This document shows, piece after piece, positions 13,590 through 26,300 of a stretch of DNA of 64,000 nucleotides. Below the pieces are notes generated by a model. The model searched no databases and was not told where the DNA came from. It saw only the letters and a program-made list of their open reading frames with translations. Source of the stretch: Ephydatia muelleri (lineage: Eukaryota; Porifera; Demospongiae; Spongillida; Spongillidae); contig JABACO010000082.1 of NCBI GenBank assembly GCA_013339895.1, positions 62,001-126,000 on the forward strand. The letters are read 5' to 3'. The position numbers and the translations under genes are program-made. Position 1 is the stretch's first letter. Every line of letters begins with the position of its first letter.

Positions 13590-14290
13590 ATCGGTACATG
13601 TCTGACATGCTGGCTCTAGAGTCCTGCTTCTCGGTGGTGACACCGGGAAGGTCACCCGGTTCTATTATCGGCGGCACAACCCCACTACGTTTTTTCCGCA
13701 TGGTATACCGCTCTACGGGCTCACCCTGACAGATCGTTTGTCAGCTATACATTTGTACCGGGCTGCAGATTGGCTTCAGAATCGGCTTTGCACGTCACAA
13801 GCCACTACGTAACGCCGCATCCAACATGCTCTCTGCGATGCAGCACCCGGAGCAAATCGATGAATACCTCGAGAAAGAACTCAGACTGGGTCGTATGTTG
13901 GGTATACTTTCCGTGACCTGGGTGGACTACCGCCCGTGCACATCAGCAGATTCGGCGTCATACCAAAAGGGCACAATACAGGGAAATGGAGACTGATCAC
14001 ATGCAGACCTGTCCTTCCCACCAGGCAACAGCGTTAATGATGGTATCGATCCAGCTATTTGTTCTCTCCGTTACACCACCGTGGAGGACGTGGCCTCAGT
14101 AGCCGCTCAACTCGGTCCACACACATTGATGGCTAAGATCGATATCGAGTCAGCATACCGCCTGATTCCGGTCCATCCTGAGGACCGGTTCTTGCTCGGT
14201 GTGAACTGGAGAGACCAAGTTTACATTGACCCTATGTTACCTTTCGGCCTCCGCTCGGACCGCTTGGCAGCTAGCACCACATTCCTCAGC
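13590..14290 (+). mobile_element. DIRS-like retroelement fossil, 5' part (start of reverse transcriptase)
   Basis: Pieces typical of the region before and inside the first reverse-transcriptase motifs of DIRS/Ngaro elements can be read, for example FGVIPKG, LMAKIDIESAYRLIPVHPED and LPFGLRS. The Asp of KIDIESAYR corresponds to the first catalytic Asp of the family. The fossil is broken several times. Its right edge is near 14290, and material of the same class resumes at about 20464 (described separately). Confidence 0.8.
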
Positions 14291-16867
14291 ACCACATTCC
14301 ACTCTACGTACGGCTAATTATATTCATTGCCTTGGTTGTTGCAACATAGATAGTTGGTATTCATAGATGTATGAATGAGTACACTGTATAAAATTAACGC
14401 ACGATGCACTGCAGTCTATGTCGCTATGTATCGTATGCAGGCAGCGTGTGGCTGAGGTAACTTTTTATTGCTTCGTGCCTCGACAATTTAAAGGTCCGCA
14501 TCAATACAACAGTGATAATCTGAGGAAAATGATACCTTAATGTTACCATCTATGGTACAACTCACCGTCGTGGCAACTAACCTCTGGCCATACGATTTGC
14601 TTGTTCAAACTGGATAGAAGCAAAGAAAGCTGCCTTTTTCAAGTCCCATGAGGTAGTACTCGATCTCATATGCCTTTAGTATGCGGGAACTCTTGATTAA
14701 ATGTTTGTCACGTGTAGTATTGCTGGGCACATACCACATCAAGCAAATTTTCAAGTGGCCAGTTTGCGTTCACTTTCTGGAGCTGCTTTATGATGCCAAT
14801 AGGCCCCACAAATCGTGGTCCCCATTAATATCATTCGCGTTGATGGCTAGAAGTAAACAGCATTCATAGTATTATGATCCAAAATGTGCACTTTAATGAT
14901 GCATACCTCAAGCTCTTTCACTATTTGTCTTATCAATGTTCTTTTGAATGGAGAGTGCCTTTAAATTGGATTGGAATTGCAAAAGAGTCAAGACATCATT
15001 ATGGCATAGTACCTATCAGATGGTCTGGTTTGGCGTGGAAAGTACTTAACTTAAGGTAGTGTTCCTTCTCCCATGGTGTGGCAAAAATATCATCTTGGTC
15101 AGGATTGTTCTTGAAATCAGGAACCAAAATAGCACCAGCAGCAAGATCAGTATCATCAACACTGCTGCTATCACTTTCTACACTTGTGTGTCATCATCTT
15201 CCTTGTCACTCCCATCCTGGAAACTTGCATCAGTGTCTTTATCCAACTGGTAAATACCACCCAAATTCATCTCTGAAATTGGATAATACCTTGCATAAAT
15301 TTACTCATGCAACTGTTCATGTGATTTGTGTTTGTTACAATGATTTGGAATTGTTTCAATTCCTCGTACAAACTCTGCTCATCACCTGGATTATTGATAC
15401 CCTTTTTGAATGTTTGCAGTGGGTAAAGTGTACCTTCTGACAGTTCATAAGCCATCTGGGCTCGAAATCGTGGCATCATTTCCTACAACAGTTTCACTAC
15501 TTGTGTGTGTACATAATCCAAACCCTCCATATCTAGTCTTGCAGCCTAAAAAAATGTTCAAATGCATGTTAAGGGGTCAACACTTTTCAGCCTCCTCACA
15601 AAACAAGAAATGCACCGCAGTCAAAAGAGCTTTGGTGATGCTCTGGACTGGATAATGCATTACATACACATGTAATTCCTGTTGAAAATAGATATACTTC
15701 AGAATCTTTGTACTTCCAGTCAGATAGAGATAAAGTAGTATTTTTTCCTCACCATCACTAGGTCCATCACTAGGCTATTCATCCACACTATCTTGGTGCT
15801 CACTATTACTTAGTCCTTCACCCACAGTCTCTACATCATTAGCTCCTTCCTCCTTAATCTCTCCATCCAAATGAGTACTGGTTATCTTCCTGTACATGAT
15901 CAGCAACCTTTCCCTCTGTAGCCAGAACTGCTTGGTCTCTAGTGCAGGTCTCAAGTATATTCATTATAACATATGTGTACACACCCACATTATAACACAC
16001 ATATGGCTATGCATGTGTTTCATCATTACATCATCAAACATAAAACATATACATTGTACAAGTAAATTTATATACCTGATAATAATGACTTGTACCAATT
16101 TTTTTTGCACACATACATCAGATCGGTTGTGGTGCCAGTATGAAGCAACTGCTGCCACAAACTTGAAGGATGGATTTGATTTTCCAGACAAAACTTGTGC
16201 AGCTAAATACCAGTAACCACTAGGTCCATTGCATGATGCATCTTTTGGAGGTGTCTCCCCTGTGTCAGCAATGTACTTTACAAGTGCACCAGGTTCAAAG
16301 TTATGCTTTCGTCTAATATGTGGCTATAAAAGGGCACATCCAATAAAACAACTAAACTGAAGCTAAAGTTAACTTACAATCACAAAGTAACTTCCATTAA
16401 AGTACAACTGCACTGGGCTATAAAAGTCAATACATTTATATAGGACCAAACACAGGCTCCACCCACTATAAGAAAAAAGATGTTTTCATAAACTGGGATA
16501 CTGCTTGGAGGGAAAATATACACAGGCTCCAGTTAGTGGATGTGAAGACCACTCCTCAACTCTTTGCCAAGATCAACAATAGCACAACTCATTGTACATG
16601 TATACAAACATGGTCACAACTGTTACCAACAGCAAGCGACTCCTCAGATGTACATCCACCAATAAACAAACACTCAGACTCGCAAACATACACTCTCACA
16701 CACAAGTACATTCATTACAGACACAAACTTGCCCTGGATCAACCAACGTAACAATAAATAGTCTTTATTCACGTTACAAATGGCAGTTTGGAAACCAGAA
16801 ATACACAGTAACTGCTAAAAGATCATTTGACCAGGTCCATGACAGCCGTTGAACTGATCAGTTGTTG
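14291..16867 (-). other. Remnants of an unrecognised minus-strand multi-exon gene
   Basis: On the minus strand a well-bounded exon is seen at 16323-16117 (acceptor TTATAG, donor GAT|GTATGT). It encodes a protein piece with HNFEPGALVKYIADTGETPP and a Trp/His-rich end (ASYWHHNRSD). Farther left are a basic/helical piece (about 15479-15340, MMPRFRAQMAYELSEGTLYP) and an acidic piece (about 15250-15090, with DASFQDGSDKEDDD) in different frames. The pieces could be exons of one decayed gene, perhaps a transposon gene. I do not recognise the family, and no ATG or stop can be fixed. Confidence 0.35.
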
Positions 16868-19800
16868 TCACAACCTTAGTTGGTCCAGTGTTCAGATTAT
16901 TGCATGACGATAGGTCCCCGGTTGGTGCAGGTACACACCTACCCTGTGGGTACATGGAACAGCTCAGAGTCTGCCCCAAAGTGCTTTGCAACTCACAAGA
17001 ATGGCACCCATCTCAACTGATCAGCTTGAAAATTACTTATTAGTTGTGGTCACACCCCCAGTGTTCCAAATCCGCGCGTGACGTTGGGTCCCTGGTTGGC
17101 ACAGGTACACACCTACCCTGTGGGTACATGGAACAGCTAAGAGTCTGCCTCAAAGTGCTTTGCAACTCACAAGAATGGCACCCATCTCCACTGAAAGTAC
17201 TAATGAGTTGTGGTCACACCCCCAGTGTTCCAAATCCACGCGTGACGTTGGGTCCCTGGTTGGCGCAGGTACACACCTACCCTGTGGGTACATGGAACAG
17301 CTCAGAGTCTGCCTCAAAGTGCTTTGCAACTCACAAGAATGGCACCCATCTCCACTGATCAGCTTGAAAATTACTTATTAGTTGTGGTCACACCCCCAGT
17401 GTTCTGGATCCGCGCGTGACGTTGGGTCCTTGGTTGGCACAGGTACACACCTACCCTGTGGGTACATGGAACAGCTCAGAGTCTGCCCCAAAGTGCTTTG
17501 CAACTCACAAGAATGGCACCCATCTCCATTGGTCAGCTTGTAAGTACTTATTAGTTGTGGTCACACCCCCAGTGTTCTGGATCCGCGTGTGACGTTGGGT
17601 CCCTGGTTGGCGCAGGTACACACCTACCCTGTGGGTACTTGGAACAGCTCAGAGTCTGCCCCAAAGTGCTTTGCAACTCACAAGAATGGCACCCATCTCC
17701 ATTGGTCAGCTTGTAAGTACTTATTAGTTGTGGTCACACCCCCAGTGTTCCAAATCCGCGCGTGACGTTGGGTCCCTGGTTGGCGCAGGTACACACTTAC
17801 CCTGTGGGTACATGGAACAGCTCAGAGTGTGCCTCAAAGTGCTTTGCAACTCACAAGAATGGCACCCATCTTCACTGGTCAGCTTGTAAGTACTTATTAG
17901 ATGTGGTCACACCCCCAGTGTTCAGGATCCGCGCGTGACGTTGGGTCCTTGGTTGGCACAGGTACACACCTACCCTGTGGGTACATGGAACAGCTCAGAG
18001 TGTGCCTCAAAGTGCTTTGCAACTCACAAGAATGGCACCCATCTCCACTGATCAGCTTGAAAATTACTTATTAGTTGTGGTCACACCCCCAGTGTTCTGG
18101 ATCCGCGCGTGACGTTGGGTCCTTGGTTGGCACAGGTACACACCTACCCTGTGGGTACATGGAACAGCTCAGAGTCTGCCCCAAAGTGCTTTGCAACTCA
18201 CAAGAATGGCACCCATCTCCAATGGTCAGCTTGTAAGTACTTATTAGTTGTGGTCACACCCCCAGTGTTCTGGATCCGCGCGTGACGTTGGGTCCCTGGT
18301 TGGCGCAGGTACACACCTACCCTGTGGGTACATGGAACAGCTCAGAGTCTGCCCCAAAGTGCTTTGCAACTCACAAGAATGGCACCCATCTCAACTGATC
18401 AGCTTGAAAATTACTTATTAGTTGTGGTCACACCCCCAGTGTTCCAAATCCGTGTGTGAAGTTGGGTCCCTGGTTGGCACAGGTACACACCTACCCTGTG
18501 GGTATATGGAACAGCTCAGAGTCTGCCCCAAAGTGCTTTGCAACTCACAAGAATGGCACCCATCAGCTTGTAAGTACTTATTAGTTGTGGTCACACCCCC
18601 AGTGTTCCGGATCCGTGCGTGACGTTGGGTCCCTGGTTGGCGCAGGTACACACTTACCCTGTGGGTACATGGAACAGCTCAGAGTCTGCCTCAAAGTGCT
18701 TTGCAACTCACAAGAATGGCACCCATCTCCAATGGTCAGCTTGTAAGTACTTATTAGTTGTGGTCACACCCCCAGTGTTCTGGATCCGCGTGTGACGTTG
18801 GGTCCCTGGTTGGCACAGGTACACACCTACCCTGTGGGTAAATGGAACAGCTCAGAGTCTGCCCCAAAGTGCTTTGCAATTCACAAGAATGGCACCCATC
18901 TCCATTGGTCAGCTTGTAAGTACTCATTAGATGTGGTCACACCCCCAGTGTTCTGGATCCGCGCGTGACGTTAGGTCCTTGGTTGGCACAGGTACACACC
19001 TACCCTGTGGGTACATGGAACAGCTCAGAGTGTGCCTCAAAGTGCTTTGCAACTCACAAGAATGGCACCCATCTCAACTGATCAGCTTGAAAATTACTTA
19101 TTAGTTGTGGTCACACCCCCAGTGTTCTGGATCCGCGCGTGACGTTGGGTCCCTGGTTGGCGCAGGTACACACCTGCCCTGTGGGTAAATGGAACAGCTC
19201 AGAGTCTGCCCCAAAGTGCTTTGCAACTCACAAGAATGGCACCCATCTTCACTGGTCAGCCTGTAAGTACTTATTAGTTGTGGTCACACCCCCAGTGTTC
19301 AAAATCCACGCGTGACGTTGGGTCCCTGGTTGGCACAGGTACACACCTACCCTGTGGGTACATGGAACAGCTCAGAGTGTGCCTCAAAGTGCTTTGCAAC
19401 TCACAAGAATGGCACCCATCTCAACTGATCTGCTTGAAAATTACTTATTAGTTGTGGTCACACCCCCAGTGTTCTGGATCCGTGTGTGATGTTGGGTCCT
19501 TGGTTGGCACAGGTACACACCTACCCTGTGGGTACATGGAACAGCTCAGAGTCTGCCCCAAAGTGCTTTGCAACTCACAAGAATGGCACCCATCTTCACT
19601 GGTCAGCTTGTAAGTACTTATTATTTGTGGTCACACCCCCAGTGTTCAAAATCCACGCGTGATGTTGGGTCCCTGGTTGGCACAGGTACACACCTACCCT
19701 GTGGGTACATGGAACAGCTCAGATTCTGCCTCAAAGTGCTTTGCAACTCACAAGAATGGCACCCATCTCCACTGATCAGCTTGAAAATTACTTATTAGTT

Positions 19801-20290
19801 GTGGTCACACCCCCAGTGTTCTGGATCCGCGTGTGACGTTGGGTCCCTGGTTGGCACAGGTACACACCTACCCTGTGGGTACATGGAACAGCTCAGAGTC
19901 TGCCCCAAAGTGCTTTGCAACTCACAAGAATGGCACCCATCTCAACTGATCACCTTGAAAATTACTTATTAGTTGTGGTCACACCCCCAGTGTTCCAAAT
20001 CCGCGCGTGACGTTGGGTCCCTGGTTGGCACAGGTACACACCTACCCTGTGGGTACATGGAACAGCTCAGAGTCTGCCTCAAAGTGCTTTGCAACTCACA
20101 AGAATGGCACCCATAACCACTGGTGAGCTTGAAAGTACTTAGTAGTTGTGGTCACACCCCCAGTGTTCCGGATCCGTGCGTGACGTTGGGTCCCTGGTTG
20201 GCGCAGGTACACACCTACCCTGTGGGTGGGTACATGGAACAACTTGTAAGGCTTTGTAGTTGTGGCCATACTCCTAGCTAGTCCAGTATT
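16868..20290. repeat. 173-bp tandem satellite, about 20 copies
   Basis: Head-to-tail copies with starts spaced 173 bp apart (for example 17381, 17554, 17727, 17900), and one short copy of 164 bp. The unit contains GTTGTGGTCACACCCCCAGT, a CpG-bearing CGCGCGTGACGTTGGGTCC segment and GTACACACCTACCCTGTGGG. Copies differ by a few per cent, with subtypes such as CATCTCAACTGATC against CATCTCCATTGGTC. Copies decay at both ends (16868-17040 and 20200-20290). Open frames through the array read MWSHPQCSKS-like repeats and are by-products. Confidence 0.97.
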
Positions 20291-20463
20291 CAGGATCCGC
20301 GCGTGGCCTTGAGTCTTTGGTTAGCACAGGTAGTACACATCTACCCTGTGGCTACATATAGCTCACAACAACTTCGTTTTGTATTGTGTTTGCTTACGTT
20401 TACAAATGATTGACGTGACTATATTAAACGCGCGCTTATGACGCCCGCCGCGTGAGGAATGCT

Positions 20464-22537
20464 AAGTTTATTCATTTTTGAATGTGGTTGTGAGGAATGT
20501 GGTGCTAGCTTCCAAGCGGTTCCGCTCGGCACCGAAAATTTTTAATGCCGTCGCGGACGCTTTGGAATGGTGCCTGAGAGCCGACGGCATACGTCACGTC
20601 TTCCATTACCTCGATGATTTCGTGGTGCTCGGGGCTCCAGGTTCGGATGAATGTTCTCGAGCTTTGGTGAAGCTACGAAGTAGGTGCACGGAACTAGGGA
20701 TTCCACTGGCCGTCCACAAGTGCGAAGGCCCTTCTACGAAGATCACTTTTCTTGGCATAGTTATTGACACCAGTGTTGGTGAATTGAGTTTACCGGCTGA
20801 AAAATTGATTCAGAACCACCTTCGTGACCTTCTGGAGGACTGGGGAGATCGTAAGTCTTGTTCGCTTAAAGATCTCGAGTCGCTAATAGGCTACCTCAAT
20901 CATGCCTGCAAGGTAATTCGCCCCGGGCGCTCGTTCCTGAGAAGGATGATCGATCTCCTGCATCGTACCCACAACAAGTACCATCCCATCCGCCTTAACC
21001 GTGATTTTCGGTCCGATTTGCAGTGGTGGAGGCACTTTGCGGCAGGTTGGAATGGCACCTCTTATATTGCTACTAGTTCGACATCCTGCTTTTCTTCTGA
21101 CGCGTCCGGAAACTGGGGATGCGGCGCCTGGCACAGTCACTTATGGTTTCAATGGAAATGGGGTACTGTCTCTATACAGTTACCAATAGTTGTGAAGGAA
21201 TTGCTGCCTATCCTTTTGGCGGCTATAGTCTGGGGAAGGTTGTGGCATGCGCAGAAGGTGCTCTGCTACTGCGACAACCAGGCAGTTGTGGCGGCGGTAT
21301 TACAGTCCAGGTCCAGTAAGCATTATCATATTATGCACCTGCTGAGGTGCTTATTCTTCGTGGAAGCATATTTCCACTTCAGCCTGGTGGCCACATACGT
21401 GACCAGCAAGGATAATAATATAGCAGACGATTTGTCACGTAATAACCTCTCTTCCTTCTTCTCCAAGGTGCCCACGGCAAGCAAAGCACCCGCACAGATC
21501 CAGCCCCTGACAGTCGAGCTGCTGCTAGATCCGTTGGGAGATTGGATATCTCCAGCTTGGATGCGGCAGTTCAAAGCTATTTTCACAGCGGCCTAGCTCC
21601 CTCGACCCACCGTTCGTACGATGCAGCCATGAGACGTTTTAATAGATTTTGCATTATGTATGACATCTACAGCCCCTTTCCAGTATCGGAACAATTGTTG
21701 TGCTATTTCGCCAGCGCGTTGGCGGTCGACGGTCTGGCCTCACAGACAATCAAGGCATACCTCTCGGCAGTGCGGAGCATGCGCATGCAAATATCACTTG
21801 GTCTGCCACCTCCACGTGATCAATCAACACTGCCTATATTGAAGAGAGTTCTGGACGGGATTCGAAGATGCAAGTCTCTGGAGAGTAGCCGCCCCAGGAC
21901 GCGTCTACTTATTACACCAGCCGTTCTTCGTCGGATCCGGGCCCCTCTCATCGAATCCAACGGCCCAGACGGACCGGCCTTCTGGGCCATCGCTGTTACT
22001 GCCTTCTTCGGATTTTTTCGCCTTGGTGAGCTGCTGCTCGAGAGTGAAGCTTCTTACAACCCTTCACTGCACCTTAGCTGGGGAGACGTCGCCATCGACG
22101 CCAGATCAGCTACGTCAATGATTAAGATCTATCTCAGGAAGTCCAAATGTGACCAATTTGGTAATGGGGCTGACATACTGCTGGGGCGCACCGGCTGCGA
22201 GTTGTGCCCAGTCTCAGCCATCATGACCTTCATAGGTTTGCGCCGCAGCACCCCCGGCCACTTCTTTGTTGACCACCAGGAGAAGCCTATTGTAAAGTCG
22301 CACTTCGTGGCGAAGGTCCGGGACGCCCTGCGCACAGCCGGTTATCCCGAGGAGCAATTCGCAGGCCACAGCTTCAGGATCGGGGCAGCAACCAGCGCGG
22401 CGATGGCCGGCGTCGAAGACTCCATGATACAGACGTTGGGAAGGTGGCATAGCGCCGCTTTCCTTCGCTATATTAGGACCCCGCAGATTCATCTGGCTGC
22501 AGCCACCGCATCATTGGCGAAAGCTACTTTGAGTTAA
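20464..22537 (+). mobile_element. DIRS-like retroelement fossil, 3' part (RT end, RNase H, tyrosine recombinase)
   Basis: A first frame at about 20478-21596 carries the reverse-transcriptase YLDDF motif near residue 45, then an RNase H-like domain (CFSSDASGNWGCGAW, CYCDNQAVV, and the late Asp in TSKDNNIADDLSR). A second frame at 21542-22537 overlaps it by 55 bases and encodes a phage-integrase-type tyrosine recombinase of 331 residues, with FFRLGELL, GHSFRIGAATSAA and LGRWHSAAFLRYI. These supply the Arg, His-x-x-Arg, His/Trp and Tyr sites expected of the family. Overlapping RT-RNase H and YR frames are normal in DIRS elements. This part looks young and well preserved; the element as a whole is broken. 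Confidence 0.9.
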
Positions 22538-22555
22538 TGGTTACCGGCTTTTAGG

Positions 22556-22770
22556 ACCGGTCTCGTGCGTTGGAGTTAATCATGAATACTAATTGTTTGG
22601 GGGGGGTGGAGGAAGCCCAGTGGGGCCTCCTCACCTTGGGCAGGATATGGCACGGTGCAAGTGGGTGGTGCCATATCACCACACCCCCAAACACCATGCC
22701 GCGCATGCGTGCTAGGTACGCCTCCCCCCAGACCTTGGCCAATGGGTTTAGTCCGGACGTGCAGTGCACG
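22556..22770. repeat. Hairpin-bearing repeat next to the DIRS-like fossil (partner at 27411-27540)
   Basis: About 130 bases at 22636-22767 recur at 27411-27540 in the same orientation. They start with a short hairpin (ATATGGCAC ... GTGCCATAT) and end CCGGACGTGCAGTG. Because copy one directly follows the recombinase frame, this may be terminal sequence of the DIRS-like element (inference). Confidence 0.6.
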
Positions 22771-22962
22771 GCTGTTTGCTCTCATTGAAATTGTGGAAAT
22801 TAGGCCCTACGCCCCAAAATTTTGAAATGTTCCGGTAGTCACATAGCAACGAGCCAGACAACCGTTGCCCTTTGGAATGTGTTGTACATAAAGTACAAGA
22901 AGTACAATGAACACCTAAAATCCATATTGTAGTTGAGAATCACCTCTAACCTTTATAAAACA

Positions 22963-23196
22963 TCATAAACCACGTGATCTACATGCAGCGACTGACAGTT
23001 TGGCGTTCGAAAACAATCGACCTTCGATCTGCTTATACGGACCTCGTGGGCTTGATATATGATACCTACCCTCTGGAAGTTGACTAGGCTCCAGCTTAAC
23101 ATTCACGCTAAACATAGAAAGTGCTACCTCTTTCGTACCAAGACCAAGACGGACGAATTTTCTGAAGTGGTTTTCAAGCTTCTGGAAAAGCGCCAT
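22963..23196 (-). CDS. Small hypothetical open frame
   Basis: A 77-codon minus-strand frame beginning MALFQKLENHFRKFVRLGLG, with no recognised domain. It lies just 3' of the RAG1-like gene. No splice signal ties it to that gene. It may be chance or a first exon of something else. Confidence 0.2.
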   Translation of the reverse strand: MALFQKLENHFRKFVRLGLGTKEVALSMFSVNVKLEPSQLPEGRYHISSPRGPYKQIEGRLFSNAKLSVAACRSRGL

Positions 23197-23306
23197 TTTT
23201 ACGGGTGAGATTTGTTGTATGAGTAACTATATATGCAAGCATTATTTTGTCTCCGACTTTTCATGATTCAAAGGACATATATGTATAATGGTTTGACTGA
23301 CATCAT

Positions 23307-26300
23307 TTACTTCTTCCTTTTCTTTGGTGGTGGTATAGCTGCCACATTGTGTGGTGCAATGCTAACTAAGTGTTCTGCTACTATACATTTTAACTGATGT
23401 ACCTTGCCCTTTATGGCACTATACGCTCTAGCTAAATTGTTAAACTTAGCATGTACAGATTCAGCACCCTGCTCCCCAAGTAGGCCAAATCCAACATGAG
23501 TAGACCTTGCCCACTGCACAGCATGGTCCTCAACCATGTGCATCTTAATGGGTATTGTGTCCTTTGGAAAGTTTGTCCGAAAGAGCTCCATGAACTCCTG
23601 CACAGATTGTTCTGTTTAAAACACATTGTAATGACAACAGTGAACATACAGAAGAATGGATGTATTACCTACCTAGTTCATGGACTTGAGCCTCATCTAT
23701 GAATCATAAATTGAATGGCATTTTGCAAACTTTGAAAATGCATTTAAAAAAAATCATAGTCCTGGTTGCAACCTTTTCAGATTTTTGAGGCAGGCTGCTT
23801 TCAGCCAATTTGCTAATAGCACTGCACAATGTGTTGATGTTATGGAGCTAGAAGAGTGTTAATTAGTAGCACACATCTTGTGTTGTTACCTCTGTTACCT
23901 TAAGAGTTTTGTGTACATGGTTACCGACAAAGGTGCCACCAAAGTATTGCTGCCGATGAACACCAATGGACTGTAAAGCCATGTCTAGCTCTTTGACAAA
24001 AGGGCCTTCATTTAAAGGAAACTCCCTTGTAACAACTGCAGTGCTAGCAGCTATCTTGGTTTCCTAAGGGTGCATATTAACTCTGATGCATCTTTATTTT
24101 CTCATTTTCTTACCAGTTGCTTTACAATTTTAGATGTATTGGCAGATTGGTGTAGTAGATCTGCAGTCAGTGGATTGGACTCTCCAATGAGCACAGCCAT
24201 GTAAGTGGTCAACTGCTGTAAAACTGATTCAGATTGTTTTGCTTCCTGTAGCTCAACTTTGTACTGGTGAAGCCTTTGCAACTCTTGGCTGTACAAAGAG
24301 TACCTAGACTGGTCCACTTCAGTGTGGTAGAAGGCTAGCTCCAAGTCTAGACTGTGGCAAAAATCTTCAAACAATTCAAAGAGCTTTGTAAAAATCCCCA
24401 TAGTGATATGAAGGCCAGGTGGGCAGATCTATTTTAGTACAATGTAAATACATTAGCATGCATATCATGACTGAGTACCTGTTCAGTAGGGATGTCAAAG
24501 ATGGGTTCACAGATACAATTATAAAACTGTTGGGCTGTTTTCCTGACTCCACCTGATGCAAGATATTTTTGATGGTGAGTGTGGATTGAATGTAGGGATC
24601 TGGGTGGAGCATGGCCACGTGCTGAGAGAGGCGTTGCCATATTCTTGTTGGGGATTAAGCAATACTAGCATGGATATGATCCTGTTGTGTATGAGACATC
24701 ACTGTGAGCTAATGATGGTGTACTATCCACATACCACAAGCTCCAGACAATCCATACATCGTGGATAGGAATTCGTAATCGCCACACAAAAAAACCTTGA
24801 CTGTATACCCCCTAGGTTACATGTATGGATGCAATTCTCACACTTGAGCATCCTACTGTACAATAATGCTCACCTCCATGTCATTCCCTGTAGGTGTTCC
24901 ACTTGCTCCTTGTATCGCTCAAGGGCTATGTGCAAGTTGGTGTAGCTATCATCAGCCTCAAAACAACAAAACACACAGGTGTTGTTCACAGAGTTGGGAG
25001 CAGCAACATTGACGATCTGGAAGTTCATCTTGAATGTTCCGCCTCCTTTGTCCCCTCCCAGTTTTATCCATATCTCACTAGCTGGTATAACACCATTGTG
25101 CCAGGTCAGCCTGCCAGCGCTGTGCACAATATAAGGGTCATGTGGTGGTAATTAATGTTTGGTATAAACCAATACCGATCATTCTCCTCCAATAGCTCAA
25201 GAACCTTGAGGATCAAGTCAGGAATGAACACCAAAAGGGCTCCTTGAAACTCTTCTCCACCTGATGGTAGTGAGAAGGAAAATGGAGCAAGTTCTCCTTT
25301 TAGGTTTTCTCCAACTGCCTTCCTAGAAGCATGGCGCATTCTTTCCTCACATGCCAGGGAAATGTTTGATGCTTTCAGCCACCTGGGAAGACAGTTACAT
25401 CACATTTGACAGTTAAGGTATGACTGCAATGCTTTATACCTTCGAAGTATTCGTATCTTGTTCCAGGGTATTGCAAGGCCTACTTTAATGGCTAGCACCT
25501 CTGCTGGTCCAATTTTTATCTCATCAGAGATGCCAGCCTCCTTTAGCAAGGCCCTCCGTTGTTCATCTCCTAGTGAGAGCACTTCATTCTGAAGGAGCAC
25601 AGATGGCTGTCCACCACTAACAACCCTTCGAATGGCCTGCAACTCAGAGCATCTTGACTTGAGGGTTCTTGAACATACGGCTGTGGTTGAATTGTGAGGG
25701 TTTGTAATGCGCATGAATGTCACTGGCTAAACAGAGTGGTCAGAGCATAAGTGGTAAACATTGTGTGTTGTTGACATTGAATACACTTACTGTTCCCCCT
25801 GTACCAAGTTGGATGATCCCTTTTGAACTAGTGGAGATGGCCCTCTTCAGTAACCCAGCTGCTGCTCTTTCTTCACCAGCTGTGAGTGTCAGCACACACT
25901 CATGCTCTTCGTAAGCTCCAGCCCTCATGTCTCTACTACAGCTCACACAGTGTACCACAACATCCTTTAACAACAGTAGTACTAAGTGGGAAGCTGGCTG
26001 GAGGAGTGGCAGAACTATTGGCTGCTGCGAAAAACAGCAAGGACAGTGCACTGAGGCTGTTGTTACCACCCACTGTATTATACATTGGGCACATGCCAGT
26101 GTACTGCATGGCAGCTGTATCGGTTGAGCCAGGATGTCAACGCATAAAGGGCACTCCAGTTGGTTTAATACTGAAACAGACAGATTGTCTTTTGATAGTG
26201 GTGGTCTTGGAAAAGGATGCTCAGGTGAGATGATTGGACGTGGGGCTATGCTATTGATCCTTGAAATGATCATATTAGGGGTTACACCTGGGATGCGGCC

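Noticed and set aside
17044-19798. Open frames reading MWSHPQCSKS-like proteins
   Set aside because: They follow from the 173-bp satellite unit; frames recur in each copy and shift with indels.
22551-22788. Overlapping 70-codon frames on both strands
   Set aside because: They lie in a GC-rich repeat that recurs at 27411 without keeping the frames' boundaries.
25886-26233. 115-codon plus-strand open frame
   Set aside because: Antisense of the RING-bearing exon of the RAG1-like gene.
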